A DNA stretch of 21,848 bases from an uncultured Clostridia bacterium (GTDB lineage Bacteria; Bacillota; Clostridia; Oscillospirales; Ruminococcaceae). The stretch spans positions 1-21,848 of the forward strand of contig CALBJC010000106.1 in assembly GCA_937892655.1 (NCBI GenBank), read 5' to 3'. Under the pieces are notes generated by a model. That model was given only the letters and a program-made list of their open reading frames with translations, was not told the origin of the DNA and did no database searches. A program made the position numbers and the translations under genes. How positions within the stretch are numbered: position 1 is the stretch's first letter; each line of letters opens with the position of its first letter. Shown here piece after piece: positions 14,623-21,848 of this stretch.

Positions 14623-15606
14623 CTAGCGTACATAATCAAACTCGAAATCGTAGATTGATACTGTATCGCCCTCTTCAATACCCATTTCTTCAAGCTTGTC
14701 GATAATACCGCTCTGTCTGAGAGCACGCTGGAAATACTGAAGTGACTCATAGTCATCAATATCAGCAGTACGCAGAATATCCATAATCCAGTCAGCCTCA
14801 ACAAAGTAGATACCATCTTCAACAGTTACCTCAAAGTCACGCTTTGTCAGAAGCTTATCGTCAAGCTCGATAGCGGTAAGAGGCTGAGCCTCAAACACCT
14901 TGATCGGCGGGAGCTTCTGGAGTTCTTCCCAGACCTTGAAAACAAGCTGATTTGTACCCTGGGTAGTTGCCGCTGAAATAGGTAAGAAAATGTAGCCTTT
15001 TTCTTCAACAAACTTCTTGAAATCTTCAATCTGCTCATCAGTTGCCATATCGCACTTGTTGGCCGCAACTATCTGCGGTCTTTCTGCAAGTTCTTCACTG
15101 AAGTTGCGGAGCTCACGGTTTATGGTTTCAAAATCTTCCTCGGGATTTCTTCCCTCGATGCCGGAAACATCGACAACGTGAACTATAAGACGACAGCGTT
15201 CAACATGACGAAGAAATTCATGCCCGAGGCCGACACCTTCCGACGCACCCTCGATAAGCCCTGGAATATCCGCCATTACGAAGGATTTACCCTCCGCAAT
15301 CTTCACCACCCCGAGAACTGGAGTAAGCGTTGTAAAATGATAATTCGCAATCTTCGGCTTTGCCGCACTTACAACTGAAATAAGCGTGGATTTTCCGACA
15401 TTCGGAAATCCTACAAGTCCGACATCGGCAAGGAGCTTGAGTTCAAGCTGAACTTCAAAGCTTTCCCCCGGGAAACCCGGCTTTGCAAACCTCGGAATCT
15501 GTCTTGTGGGGGTAGCGAAACGGGCATTTCCCTTTCCGCCTTTTCCGCCTTTTGCTGCCACGAAAGAATCGCCGTGATGGATCAGGTCACACATCATCAG
15601 TCCTGA
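14623..15606 (-). pseudogene. obg: GTPase Obg lacking its N-terminal third; fused in frame to a truncated def
   Basis: Obg is an essential GTPase acting in 50S ribosome assembly. Present: the end of the Obg fold (GDSFVAAKGGKGGKGNARFATPTRQ), G1 GFPNVGKST, switch I HFTTLTP, G3 DIPGLIEGAS, G4 NKCD and G5 SAAT, followed by the OCT C-terminal domain ending GDTVSIYDFEFDYV. About 100 N-terminal residues, including most of the glycine-rich Obg fold, are missing. In their place are 66 residues of peptide deformylase in the same frame. Codon choice shifts near 15050: upstream codons favour CCG, GGA, TCC and GCG; downstream codons favour CCT, GGT, TCA and GCT like the rest of the clostridial block. That suggests a further join inside this gene near the conserved NKCD motif. 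Confidence 0.85.
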
Positions 15607-15804
15607 TTCTTCATCAATTTCTACTATGGCCAATCTAAGATTACTATTCACTTGTGGAGCTGCGATCCCGATTCCATCATTGGCAACCATTGTTTCATAC
15701 ATGTCTTCTAATAATTGAATCATGTCATCTGTAATTTCATCTACTTCTTTCGTAGGAGTTGTAAGCATTGGATCTGGGTATTTTAAAATTGGTAATACGG
15801 ACAT
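15607..15804 (-). pseudogene. def: Peptide deformylase, first 66 residues only
   Basis: Peptide deformylase removes the formyl group from new proteins. The start ATG at 15804 follows AAGAAGG. Residues 1-66 match the family: ILKYPDPMLTTPTKEV and metal-site motif I GIGIAAPQ at residues 44-51, ending AIVEIDEE. Motifs II (EGCLS) and III (HExxH), which supply the other metal ligands, are absent because the frame passes into obg. The fragment cannot be active. It follows priA as in Bacillus and Enterococcus-type genomes (gmk-rpoZ-coaBC-priA-def-fmt), so fmt would be expected next and is replaced by the clostridial block. Confidence 0.9.
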
Positions 15805-15852
15805 GATTGACCTTCTTTCTTTTACTTCATTGATTAAACAGAACGTTGTCTG

Positions 15853-18263
15853 TTAAATAAAATTCATTGGTTCAGAGTCAATAGCAATTTGTAAGCCTTT
15901 AGCCATTTCTCTTTGAGATTCTACTAGGATCGTTTGTAGGACAGCTTTTAAATGCGGTTCACTTTTGTATTTGATGATCGTTTGGTAATAATACCGATTA
16001 TTCATGCGGGCGACCGCTTTTGGCGTTGGACCCAACATGATCGTCTCAGGTTGCAGTTGTGGTTTGATGTATTGAACGATTTGCTGCATTTTCTTCGCTG
16101 CTGCAAGTTCCTCTTCATGACTGGTCGTGATCAGAATCGTATAAAAATATGGCGGATAATTTCCACGATGCCGTAAAGACATTTCTTTTTTATAAAAGGT
16201 GTCGTAATCGTGTTCTTTTGCCAACTGAATCGCATAATGTTCTGGATTAAAGGTCTGAACGATTACTTCACCTGTTAATTCAGCCCTTCCAGCACGTCCA
16301 CTCACTTGTGTTAACAATTGAAATGTCCGTTCACTCGCTCTAAAGTCAGGCAAGCCTAGCCCTGTATCGGCATTTAGAACACCGACCAGTGTAATGTTAG
16401 GAAAATCTAACCCTTTAGCGATCATTTGGGTTCCTAACAAAATGTCCGCTTCGCCATTTCCAAAAGAAGCTAACAATTTTTCATGTGCTCCTTTTTTTCG
16501 TGTTGTATCCACATCCATTCGGATCACTTTTGCTTCTGGTAAAACATCTTTTAGTTCTTCTTCAATTTTTTGTGTTCCAGTACCATAATACCGAATCTTG
16601 TTTCCTTTACAGCTTGGGCAAGTATGCGGTATTTTTTCTTCATGACCACAATAATGGCATTTCATTGTCTTCGTATCCATGTGCAAAGTCAGTGAAATGT
16701 CGCAATTTGGACAAGGCAAAACAAATCCGCAATCTCGGCACATCACAAATGAAGAATAACCGCGCCGGTTCAATAACAACACGATTTGTTCTTTCTTTTC
16801 TATCCGATCACGGATTTTTTCCTGTAAGAGAACAGAAAAACTACTGCGATTCGCTTGCTTAGCTTCCTCTCTCATATCCACGATCTCAACCTCAGGCAAT
16901 TCTTTTTTGTTGACCCGAGTCGGCAATTCCAACAATGTATAAACCTTTTTTTGGGCTCTAGCTCTTGACTCTAATGAAGGTGTAGCACTCCCTAAAATGA
17001 CTGGGCAATGATGGTAATTAGCTCTCCAAATCGCTACATCTCTAGCATGATACCGAGGATTTTCATCTTGCTTATACGTCGCTTCATGCTCTTCATCAAT
17101 AATAATGACTCCGATGTTTTTAACTGGGGCAAAAATGGATGAACGAGCACCTACTACCACTCGCGCTTCGCCACGATTTTTCGCCATTCATCATATTTTT
17201 CACCGGCAGATAAACCACTGTGCAGTACCGCTACTTCTTCTCCGAATCGGCCTTTGAAGTGATTGACCATTTGAGGAGTTAACGCTATTTCAGGTACCAA
17301 CATCAACGCACTTTTATTATTTTGAAGCGTTTGGGCAATCGTCTGTAAATATATTTCAGTCTTTCCGCTTCCAGTTACCCCTTTTAGCAAGAAAACTTCC
17401 GTTCGTTCCTCAGCTACAGCTTTTAAAATTGGCTGGATCGCTTTTTCTTGTCCTTCATTCAGTTTAAAAGATACCGTTTGTTTAAATGACTGATCTTTAA
17501 AAGGATCACGATAAATTTCAACTTCTTTGATCGTTAACCAGTCTTTCTTTTCGCCAGAGCGAATGTCTGAAGTCGTAAGATTAGTTGCTGTTGTGAGTTC
17601 GCTCACACTGATCGATTGATCATTTAACGACTGCAGTACTTCTAAAAGCAATCGTTGTTTTGGACCACGCTTGCCTAAAGCAATTTTTTCATCTTCTAAT
17701 TGCTCAAAGGATAGATTAGCTTGGAGCATTCTTTTCTTTTTTGTCTTTGCTTGGTTTTTCACTTCATAAACGACTTCAACTGCTTCTTTTTTCTTCAAAT
17801 CAATGAGTTGCGGCAAGATCGCTCTTTCTTCAGCTTCATCCCAACTGATCTCATTTTTTCCTTTGAACAACTCAAAAAATAAATCTTCTGGTATTTCATC
17901 AATCAATCGGATTTTCTTTTCATATTTCGCTTTTAAAATGGCCGGTAACATTGTTTGGTAACACGTTATTTGAAACGCATAGGTTTTGTGAGCCATTGCT
18001 TTTCCTAGCAACAGCATTTCTTCGTCAAGAACTGCTGTTAGATCCATTAAACCAACAATTGGTTTTAACTCGCCTTCATAATCTGTTGAGTGAGTAATCT
18101 CTACAACAAAGCCTTGGACTTGTCTAGCTCCTTTACCAAAAGGAACAGCCACACGCATTCCTTGAACGATATTCTGTTCAAATTCTTCTGGAATACGATA
18201 ATCATAAAGTCGGTTCGTCTGCATTGTTGGAACGTCCACAATTACTTTTGCAATTGAAACCAC
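15853..18263 (-). pseudogene. priA: Primosomal helicase PriA, interrupted by a single-base deletion
   Basis: PriA restarts stalled replication forks (3'-5' DNA helicase). The N-terminal part (GTG start at 18263, ribosome site AAAGGTG) covers the DNA-binding domain (VIVDVPTMQTNRLYDYRIPEEF) and Walker A GVTGSGKTEIYLQ, then runs to EWRKIVAKREW and stops. The C-terminal part, in the next frame, resumes RGEARVVVGARSSIFAP, then DEEHEATYK, helicase motifs and the eight-cysteine zinc site (CRDCGF, CPNC, CHYC, CPSC). Both halves align end to end if one base is restored near 17170-17180 (for example in the AAAAAT run). The total of 2411 bases is then exactly one short of 804 codons, matching a full-length PriA. 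A sequencing error is as likely as a real mutation. It starts 14 bases after coaBC. Confidence 0.93.
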
Positions 18264-18277
18264 TCATTCTCACACCT

Positions 18278-19483
18278 TTATTTTTTCATTTTAGTAAGAG
18301 CAATTTCTAAAATTTCTTCAGCTATTGCCTGTTTACTGTTTACGGTTAATTCAATCGGTTCTTCACCCACCATAAAAATCGTTACTTCATTCGTATCTTT
18401 GTTGAATCCTGCATTTGGTTTAGATACATCATTAGCCACGATCATATCGGCTTTTTTCTTTTCTAGTTTCTTTTTAGCATACTCTTCAATGTTGTGCGTC
18501 TCAGCAGCAAAACCGATTAAAAATTGGTTTTCTTTTTTACTGCCCAAAGTAGCAAGTATGTCTGTATTTTTCACTAATTTGAGAACCATTTCTTGTTCAT
18601 TTTTTTTGATTTTTTCATTTGCGATATGATTTGAACGATAATCGGATACAGCTGCAGCCATTATGACGACCGACGCGGTTTCAAACTCAGCGTTTACAGC
18701 TTGATGCATTTGTTCAGCTGTTTCAACCGGTATTACTGTCACGCCATAGGGGGTCTTTAAGAACTTAGAAGTAGAGATTAAATAAACGTCTGCTCCTAGG
18801 TCACGTGCAGCCATTGCTAAGCTGTAGCCCATTTTTCCAGAAGAATCATTTGTAATAAATCGGACTGGATCAATTCGTTCTTTTGTTCCTCCAGCAGTTA
18901 TCACGACTTTTTTATTTTTCAATGGCAAATTAGGTTCTTTTTTCAATAAAAATTCTTGGATCGTTTCAACAATTTTTTCTGGCTCAGGAAAACGACCTTT
19001 GCCTTCATACCCTTCAGCTAAAAAACCAGTATCAGGTTCCATAATAAAATGTCCGTCTTTTTCTAATAATTGCATATTTCTAACGGTTGCCGTATTTTCA
19101 AGCATATGTTGATTCATAGCAGGAACAATAAAAACTGGCGCTGTTGTAGCCAATAAAGCGGTAGTCACAAAATTATCCGCAATGCCATTCGCCATCTTAG
19201 CTACTGTATTGGCTGTTGCTGGTGCAACAACTGCTAAGTCAGACCAATCTGCCAAGTGGATATGGCTGACCTTGTCTCCTTCGCGTTCATCAAAAGTATC
19301 TATATAAACAGGATGCTTACTTAATATTTGAAAGGTTAAAGGTGTAACAAATTCTGTTGCAGATTTTGTCATTGCCACTTTTACAGTAGCACCTGCTTTA
19401 ATTAAGCGTCTCACTAGATCAGAAACTTTATAGACTGCGATTCCTCCGGTAACGTACACTGCTACTTTCTTTCCATTTAACAA
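18278..19483 (-). CDS. coaBC: Bifunctional phosphopantothenoylcysteine decarboxylase/phosphopantothenate-cysteine ligase
   Basis: Makes 4'-phosphopantetheine for coenzyme A: the C-terminal CoaB domain joins cysteine to phosphopantothenate, and the N-terminal FMN-dependent CoaC domain decarboxylates the product. CoaC (about residues 1-180): VTGGIAVYK, the catalytic His in SHIHLADW (His74), PAMNQHM (121-127). CoaB (about 185-401): AGGTKERIDPVRFITNDSSGKMG (dinucleotide/CTP site) and AAAVSDY. At the position where E. coli Dfp has the catalytic Cys (LACG) this protein reads LAEG (Glu157). The start is TTG at 19483, eight bases after a perfect AGGAGG; no in-frame ATG competes. It is followed by priA and preceded by a terminator, so it probably has its own promoter. 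Confidence 0.95.
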   Translation of the reverse strand: MLNGKKVAVYVTGGIAVYKVSDLVRRLIKAGATVKVAMTKSATEFVTPLTFQILSKHPVYIDTFDEREGDKVSHIHLADWSDLAVVAPATANTVAKMANGIADNFVTTALLATTAPVFIVPAMNQHMLENTATVRNMQLLEKDGHFIMEPDTGFLAEGYEGKGRFPEPEKIVETIQEFLLKKEPNLPLKNKKVVITAGGTKERIDPVRFITNDSSGKMGYSLAMAARDLGADVYLISTSKFLKTPYGVTVIPVETAEQMHQAVNAEFETASVVIMAAAVSDYRSNHIANEKIKKNEQEMVLKLVKNTDILATLGSKKENQFLIGFAAETHNIEEYAKKKLEKKKADMIVANDVSKPNAGFNKDTNEVTIFMVGEEPIELTVNSKQAIAEEILEIALTKMKK

Positions 19484-19533
19484 CTGGCATTCCTCCTGAT
19501 AGAGCGTCGAAATTAGTGATGCTTCTCTTCTTC

Positions 19534-19562
19534 ATTTTACTAGAAATAGAACCATTTGTCTT
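19534..19562 (-). promoter_or_regulatory. Possible promoter of coaBC-priA-def
   Basis: Minus strand: AAGACA (19562-19557), 17 bases, TAAAAT (19539-19534). A moderate match, supported by position between the rpoZ terminator and the coaBC ribosome site. Confidence 0.4.
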
Positions 19563-19618
19563 AACTATCCAATAATTCTTAGGATTAAACCATTCTGTTT
19601 GCATTCATTTCCAAAACA

Positions 19619-19660
19619 AAAGTGCTTCAAAGTAAGAAAACCATTACTTTGAAGCACTTT
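19619..19660 (-). terminator. Terminator after rpoZ
   Basis: AAGTGCTTCAAAGTAA pairs with TTACTTTGAAGCACTT around an eight-base loop; on the minus strand a T-rich tail (TGTTTT) follows. The stem is 16-17 base pairs without mismatches and starts 13 bases after the rpoZ stop. Confidence 0.9.
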
Positions 19661-19672
19661 AAGTTAGATATC

Positions 19673-19888
19673 TTATTCTTCTGGTCCGACAGTTAATGGA
19701 TCAATAACTAAATCGCCATTATTAATTTCTTCTAAAGCACGTCCAACATTTTTATGTGAACGGTATTTTTCTAGCATTGGCATAGAACCTTCGTCAAGTT
19801 CATGTGCTCGTTTGCTTGCTAAGGTAACTAACGAATACTTAGATTCGATTTTTTCTAATAAGCTATCAATAGATGGTTCTAACATCAT
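19673..19888 (-). CDS. rpoZ: RNA polymerase omega subunit
   Basis: Omega assists folding and assembly of the RNA polymerase beta-prime subunit. MLEPSIDSLLEKIESKYSLVTLASKRAHEL is the family signature (residues 2-31), and the C-terminus VGRALEEINNGDLVI is typical. At 71 residues it is normal for Lactobacillales. Two ATG codons stand side by side at the start; the ribosome site GGAG lies in the last codons of gmk, four bases away, so the two genes are coupled. A terminator follows. Confidence 0.96.
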   Translation of the reverse strand: MMLEPSIDSLLEKIESKYSLVTLASKRAHELDEGSMPMLEKYRSHKNVGRALEEINNGDLVIDPLTVGPEE

Positions 19889-19892
19889 GATT

Positions 19893-20507
19893 TTACAACT
19901 CCTCGATCATTTTTTTATAACGCTGTATGACGCGTGAAACTTTTAAGTGTTCACTTTCAATGATTTGCTTGATTTTTCTTACAGCATTTTCAACTTTATC
20001 GTTTTCAACCGCATAATCATAATAACGCATTAAATCAATTTCTTCAATTGCTTTTGTCATGCGTTGTTCAATTACAGTCATTTCATCTGTCCCACGGCCA
20101 ACGATGCGAGATTTTAGTTCTTTTAAATCTGGTGGTGTTAAAAAGATAAATATTCCTTCAGGCATTTTTTCACGAACTTGAAGGGCTCCTTGAACTTCTA
20201 TTTCTAAAAACACGTCTTTACCGCTTTGTAACGTTTTTTCAACATATTCAAGAGGAGTTCCGTAATAATTCCCTACATATTCAGCATATTCCAATAATCC
20301 TCCACTTTCAATCAAAGTTTCAAATTCTTCTTTAGTACTGAAAAAGTAATCTATTCCGTCTCTTTCTCCTACTCTTTGCTTTCGAGTTGTCATTGAAATT
20401 GAGTAATCAAAATCATTGTCGTCGCTCTCAAATATCGCCTGTCTTACTGTCCCTTTTCCTACTCCAGATGGTCCAGAAAGAACAATTAAAAGTCCACGTT
20501 CAGTCAT
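19893..20507 (-). CDS. gmk: Guanylate kinase
   Basis: Phosphorylates GMP to GDP with ATP in the cytoplasm. P-loop GPSGVGKGTV at about residues 12-21, then the GMP-binding stretch SISMTTRKQRVGERDGIDYFF, YVGNYYGTPLEYVE, FLEIEVQGA and the lid region IVGRGTDE. About 204 residues, full length. I chose the ATG at 20507 (MTERGLLIVLSGPSG) because AGGAAGG lies eight bases upstream; the longer open frame from 20546 would add 13 non-conserved residues. It is followed directly by rpoZ, the standard Firmicutes pairing. The usual upstream neighbours (YicC-like and RemA-like genes) are replaced here by ydbC. Confidence 0.95.
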   Translation of the reverse strand: MTERGLLIVLSGPSGVGKGTVRQAIFESDDNDFDYSISMTTRKQRVGERDGIDYFFSTKEEFETLIESGGLLEYAEYVGNYYGTPLEYVEKTLQSGKDVFLEIEVQGALQVREKMPEGIFIFLTPPDLKELKSRIVGRGTDEMTVIEQRMTKAIEEIDLMRYYDYAVENDKVENAVRKIKQIIESEHLKVSRVIQRYKKMIEEL

Positions 20508-20574
20508 GTCAAAATCCTTCCTATCATCAAAATATTCATTGCCCATTATCCAGATTCAACAAATTTCATTTTGT

Positions 20575-20790
20575 TTAAGCCTTTAAAAATTGTTTTAGAA
20601 CATCCATTTCTTCATTTGTAAACGTAAGACCTTTTCCCATCTTCTCATGGTCAGGACTCCATTCACGAATATCAAACTTAGGAGGATTTTCATTCCAACG
20701 CACTAAATTTAATTCTTTGCGCCATCCTTTAGTGTTTTCAGAAAGAACAGCTAATTCTTCCACGATCTCAAATGAAAATTTTTGATTCAT
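20575..20790 (-). CDS. ydbC: YdbC-type PC4-like single-stranded DNA-binding protein
   Basis: The 71-residue product (MNQKFSFEIVEELAVLSENTKGWRKELNLVRWNENPPKFDIREWSP, shown in part) matches the YdbC family, which has the fold of the eukaryotic coactivator PC4 and, in Lactococcus, binds single-stranded DNA. Four beta strands followed by a C-terminal helix (TNEEMDVLKQFLK) are evident from the residue pattern. The ATG at 20790 has GAGGTG upstream; an open frame to 20874 would add 28 residues that lie outside the family. It sits alone between the V-ATPase terminator and gmk. The symbol is borrowed from Lactococcus by similarity. Confidence 0.85.
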   Translation of the reverse strand: MNQKFSFEIVEELAVLSENTKGWRKELNLVRWNENPPKFDIREWSPDHEKMGKGLTFTNEEMDVLKQFLKA

Positions 20791-20905
20791 TTTCAACACC
20801 TCAACAATCTTTAGTTGCTTCTCATTTTTATCTGTTAAAGATAACTTATTCTCAAGTTTAGCATATATTTTCATTTTCTTATAGCTTTTTATTTGGAGTC
20901 GATAT

Positions 20906-20934
20906 TTATTAAGCTTTAAACTTTACTTTTTCAA
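20906..20934 (-). promoter_or_regulatory. Possible promoter of ydbC
   Basis: Minus strand: TTGAAA (20934-20929), 17 bases, TAATAA (20911-20906), placed between the V-ATPase terminator and ydbC. The -10 match is weak in this AT-rich stretch. Confidence 0.35.
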
Positions 20935-20966
20935 ACTATACCAATTTCTATTTCAATAAAAAATAA

Positions 20967-21001
20967 ACGTTAAATAGGGTTTTTCACCCTTGATTTAACG
21001 T
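20967..21001 (-). terminator. Terminator of the V-type ATPase operon
   Basis: Minus strand: ACGTTAAAT, a two-base bulge, then AGGGT pairs with ACCCT and ATTTAACGT around a short loop, followed by TTTATTTTTTATT. It begins 16 bases after the ntpD stop. Confidence 0.85.
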
Positions 21002-21016
21002 CTATTTCTTTACTTT

Positions 21017-21643
21017 TTAACCCATATCCTTAACTTTCATTAAACGAGTAATAGCCGCTCTTTCACTTTCATCTAATTTCATTTGAATGAAATAAATGGT
21101 TTCTTCATAACGAGGAATCGTCATATATTCAAGAGCATTTACTCTGCGGCGGGTCTTTTCTATTTCATTAGCCATTAATTGACACGTTTTTTCTATTTCA
21201 GATAACTCTAATAGTTGCGTCATGACATCTGACATTTGTTCAATAGATGTATCCAGCTCACTATTCGAGTTAAGGTAGCCATAACTCAGTTCGTCTGATT
21301 TCTCATTATCTGTATAATTAAAATTCATTACAGGTACTTTCACACTCATAATGTTTTTTTCATGTAGATTAAGGCTGACGCTTCTTGGGGGAATAGCTAC
21401 TAATTCTTCAATAAATTTCTCGTTCAATAAAGCTTTCGCCATAACAAAAGATTGCATGGCATTTGTTAACTTTGTTTCCACTTCAGCACGCAGTTCATTA
21501 TTTCTACGAATCAGTAAGATGAATTGTCTCATTAGTTCATCTTGCTTGTCCTTTAATAACTTGTGGCCACGTGTTGCTGTACTTAATCTACTTTTTAATG
21601 ACGCTAATTCCATCCTAGTAGGATTAACATTTAATTTCACCAT
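21017..21643 (-). CDS. ntpD: V-type (Na+/H+-translocating) ATPase subunit D
   Basis: Subunit D forms the central rotor shaft of the V-type ATPase, linking the A3B3 catalytic head to the membrane ring. The N-terminus LNVNPTRMELASLKSRLSTATRGHKLLKDKQDELMRQF is diagnostic, and the long N- and C-terminal helices predict the coiled-coil axle (about residues 5-75 and 130-200; NEIEKTRRRVNALEYMTIPRYEETI). At 208 residues it is close to the Enterococcus protein. The start follows GGGGAG, which overlaps the end of ntpB seven bases upstream. It is the last visible gene of the operon before a terminator. Ion specificity cannot be judged from this subunit. Confidence 0.96.
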   Translation of the reverse strand: MVKLNVNPTRMELASLKSRLSTATRGHKLLKDKQDELMRQFILLIRRNNELRAEVETKLTNAMQSFVMAKALLNEKFIEELVAIPPRSVSLNLHEKNIMSVKVPVMNFNYTDNEKSDELSYGYLNSNSELDTSIEQMSDVMTQLLELSEIEKTCQLMANEIEKTRRRVNALEYMTIPRYEETIYFIQMKLDESERAAITRLMKVKDMG

Positions 21644-21649
21644 TTAGAC

Positions 21650-21848
21650 TTACTCCCCTTTCGGCAGGTATTCGTCTAACATATCGTCTTTAATTCGCTT
21701 CAATTCAGTTCTTGGCAGAATCGATAACAGATCCCAACCTAAATCTAACGTTTCTTCAATTGTACGATTTGTGTAGTTTCCTTGATTTACATATTCATTT
21801 TCAAAACGATTCGCAAATTCTGCAAACATTTTATCTTCTGCTGATAAT
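21650..21848 (-). CDS. ntpB: V-type ATPase subunit B, C-terminal 65 residues (5' part outside the window)
   Basis: Minus-strand frame ending at the TAA 21652-21650, translated LSAEDKMFAEFANRFE, YVNQGNYTNRTIEETLDLGWDLL, SILPRTELKRIKDDMLDEYLPKGE. This is the C-terminal helical region of the non-catalytic B subunit; the pattern NRTIEETLDLGWDLLSILPR is highly conserved. It directly precedes ntpD, as in the ntp operon of Enterococcus. Only the end of the gene is visible. Confidence 0.93.
   Translation of the reverse strand, partial: LSAEDKMFAEFANRFENEYVNQGNYTNRTIEETLDLGWDLLSILPRTELKRIKDDMLDEYLPKGE

Noticed and set aside
15178..15378. Plus-strand open frame inside obg
   Set aside because: Antisense to the conserved G domain of Obg, which fully explains the sequence.
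17160..17190. Programmed ribosomal frameshift in priA
   Set aside because: No recognisable slippery site with stimulatory stem or internal Shine-Dalgarno, PriA is not known to use frameshifting, and one restored base gives the normal length.

Overview
The window reads as a mosaic of at least three bacterial sources. It is more likely an assembly or library chimera than one natural locus. Positions 1-~1270 hold an unidentified minus-strand coding segment fused in frame to a truncated phosphoglycerate kinase gene. Positions ~1275-~15600 look like one anaerobic Clostridia genome (Oscillospirales/Ruminococcus-like, inferred from gene content, codon choice and strong AAGGAGG-type ribosome sites). 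Positions ~15600-21848 look like a Lactobacillales genome (Carnobacterium/Enterococcus-like, inferred from Na+/V-type ATPase subunits B and D, YdbC, and the classic gmk-rpoZ-coaBC-priA-def order).

Layout of the clostridial block: pgk (3' end lost); trmL-degV (minus); a 57-residue small protein with its own terminator (plus); a lone GH26 beta-mannanase lipoprotein (plus) behind a palindrome; a padR-HAAS/DUF1700-DUF4097-PspC envelope operon (minus) whose consensus promoter is overlaid by a perfect palindrome; a 134-138 residue orphan protein (plus); lon-engB-lysA (minus); mrnC-flavodoxin-yebC (minus), where mrnC appears to start at ACG; and obg with its 5' third missing.

Layout of the Lactobacillales block, all minus strand: ntpB (3' end), ntpD and a terminator; ydbC; gmk-rpoZ and a terminator; coaBC-priA-def. 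priA carries a one-base deletion, and def is cut after its first active-site motif, where it runs in frame into obg.

The clostridial block is mostly housekeeping: glycolysis, tRNA modification, protein quality control, ribosome assembly, 23S rRNA maturation and lysine synthesis. The most system-like element is the padR operon, which resembles known membrane-stress or envelope-sensing cassettes. No CRISPR array, tRNA, rRNA, insertion sequence or phage gene was recognised. No gene-free stretch exceeds about 260 bases.
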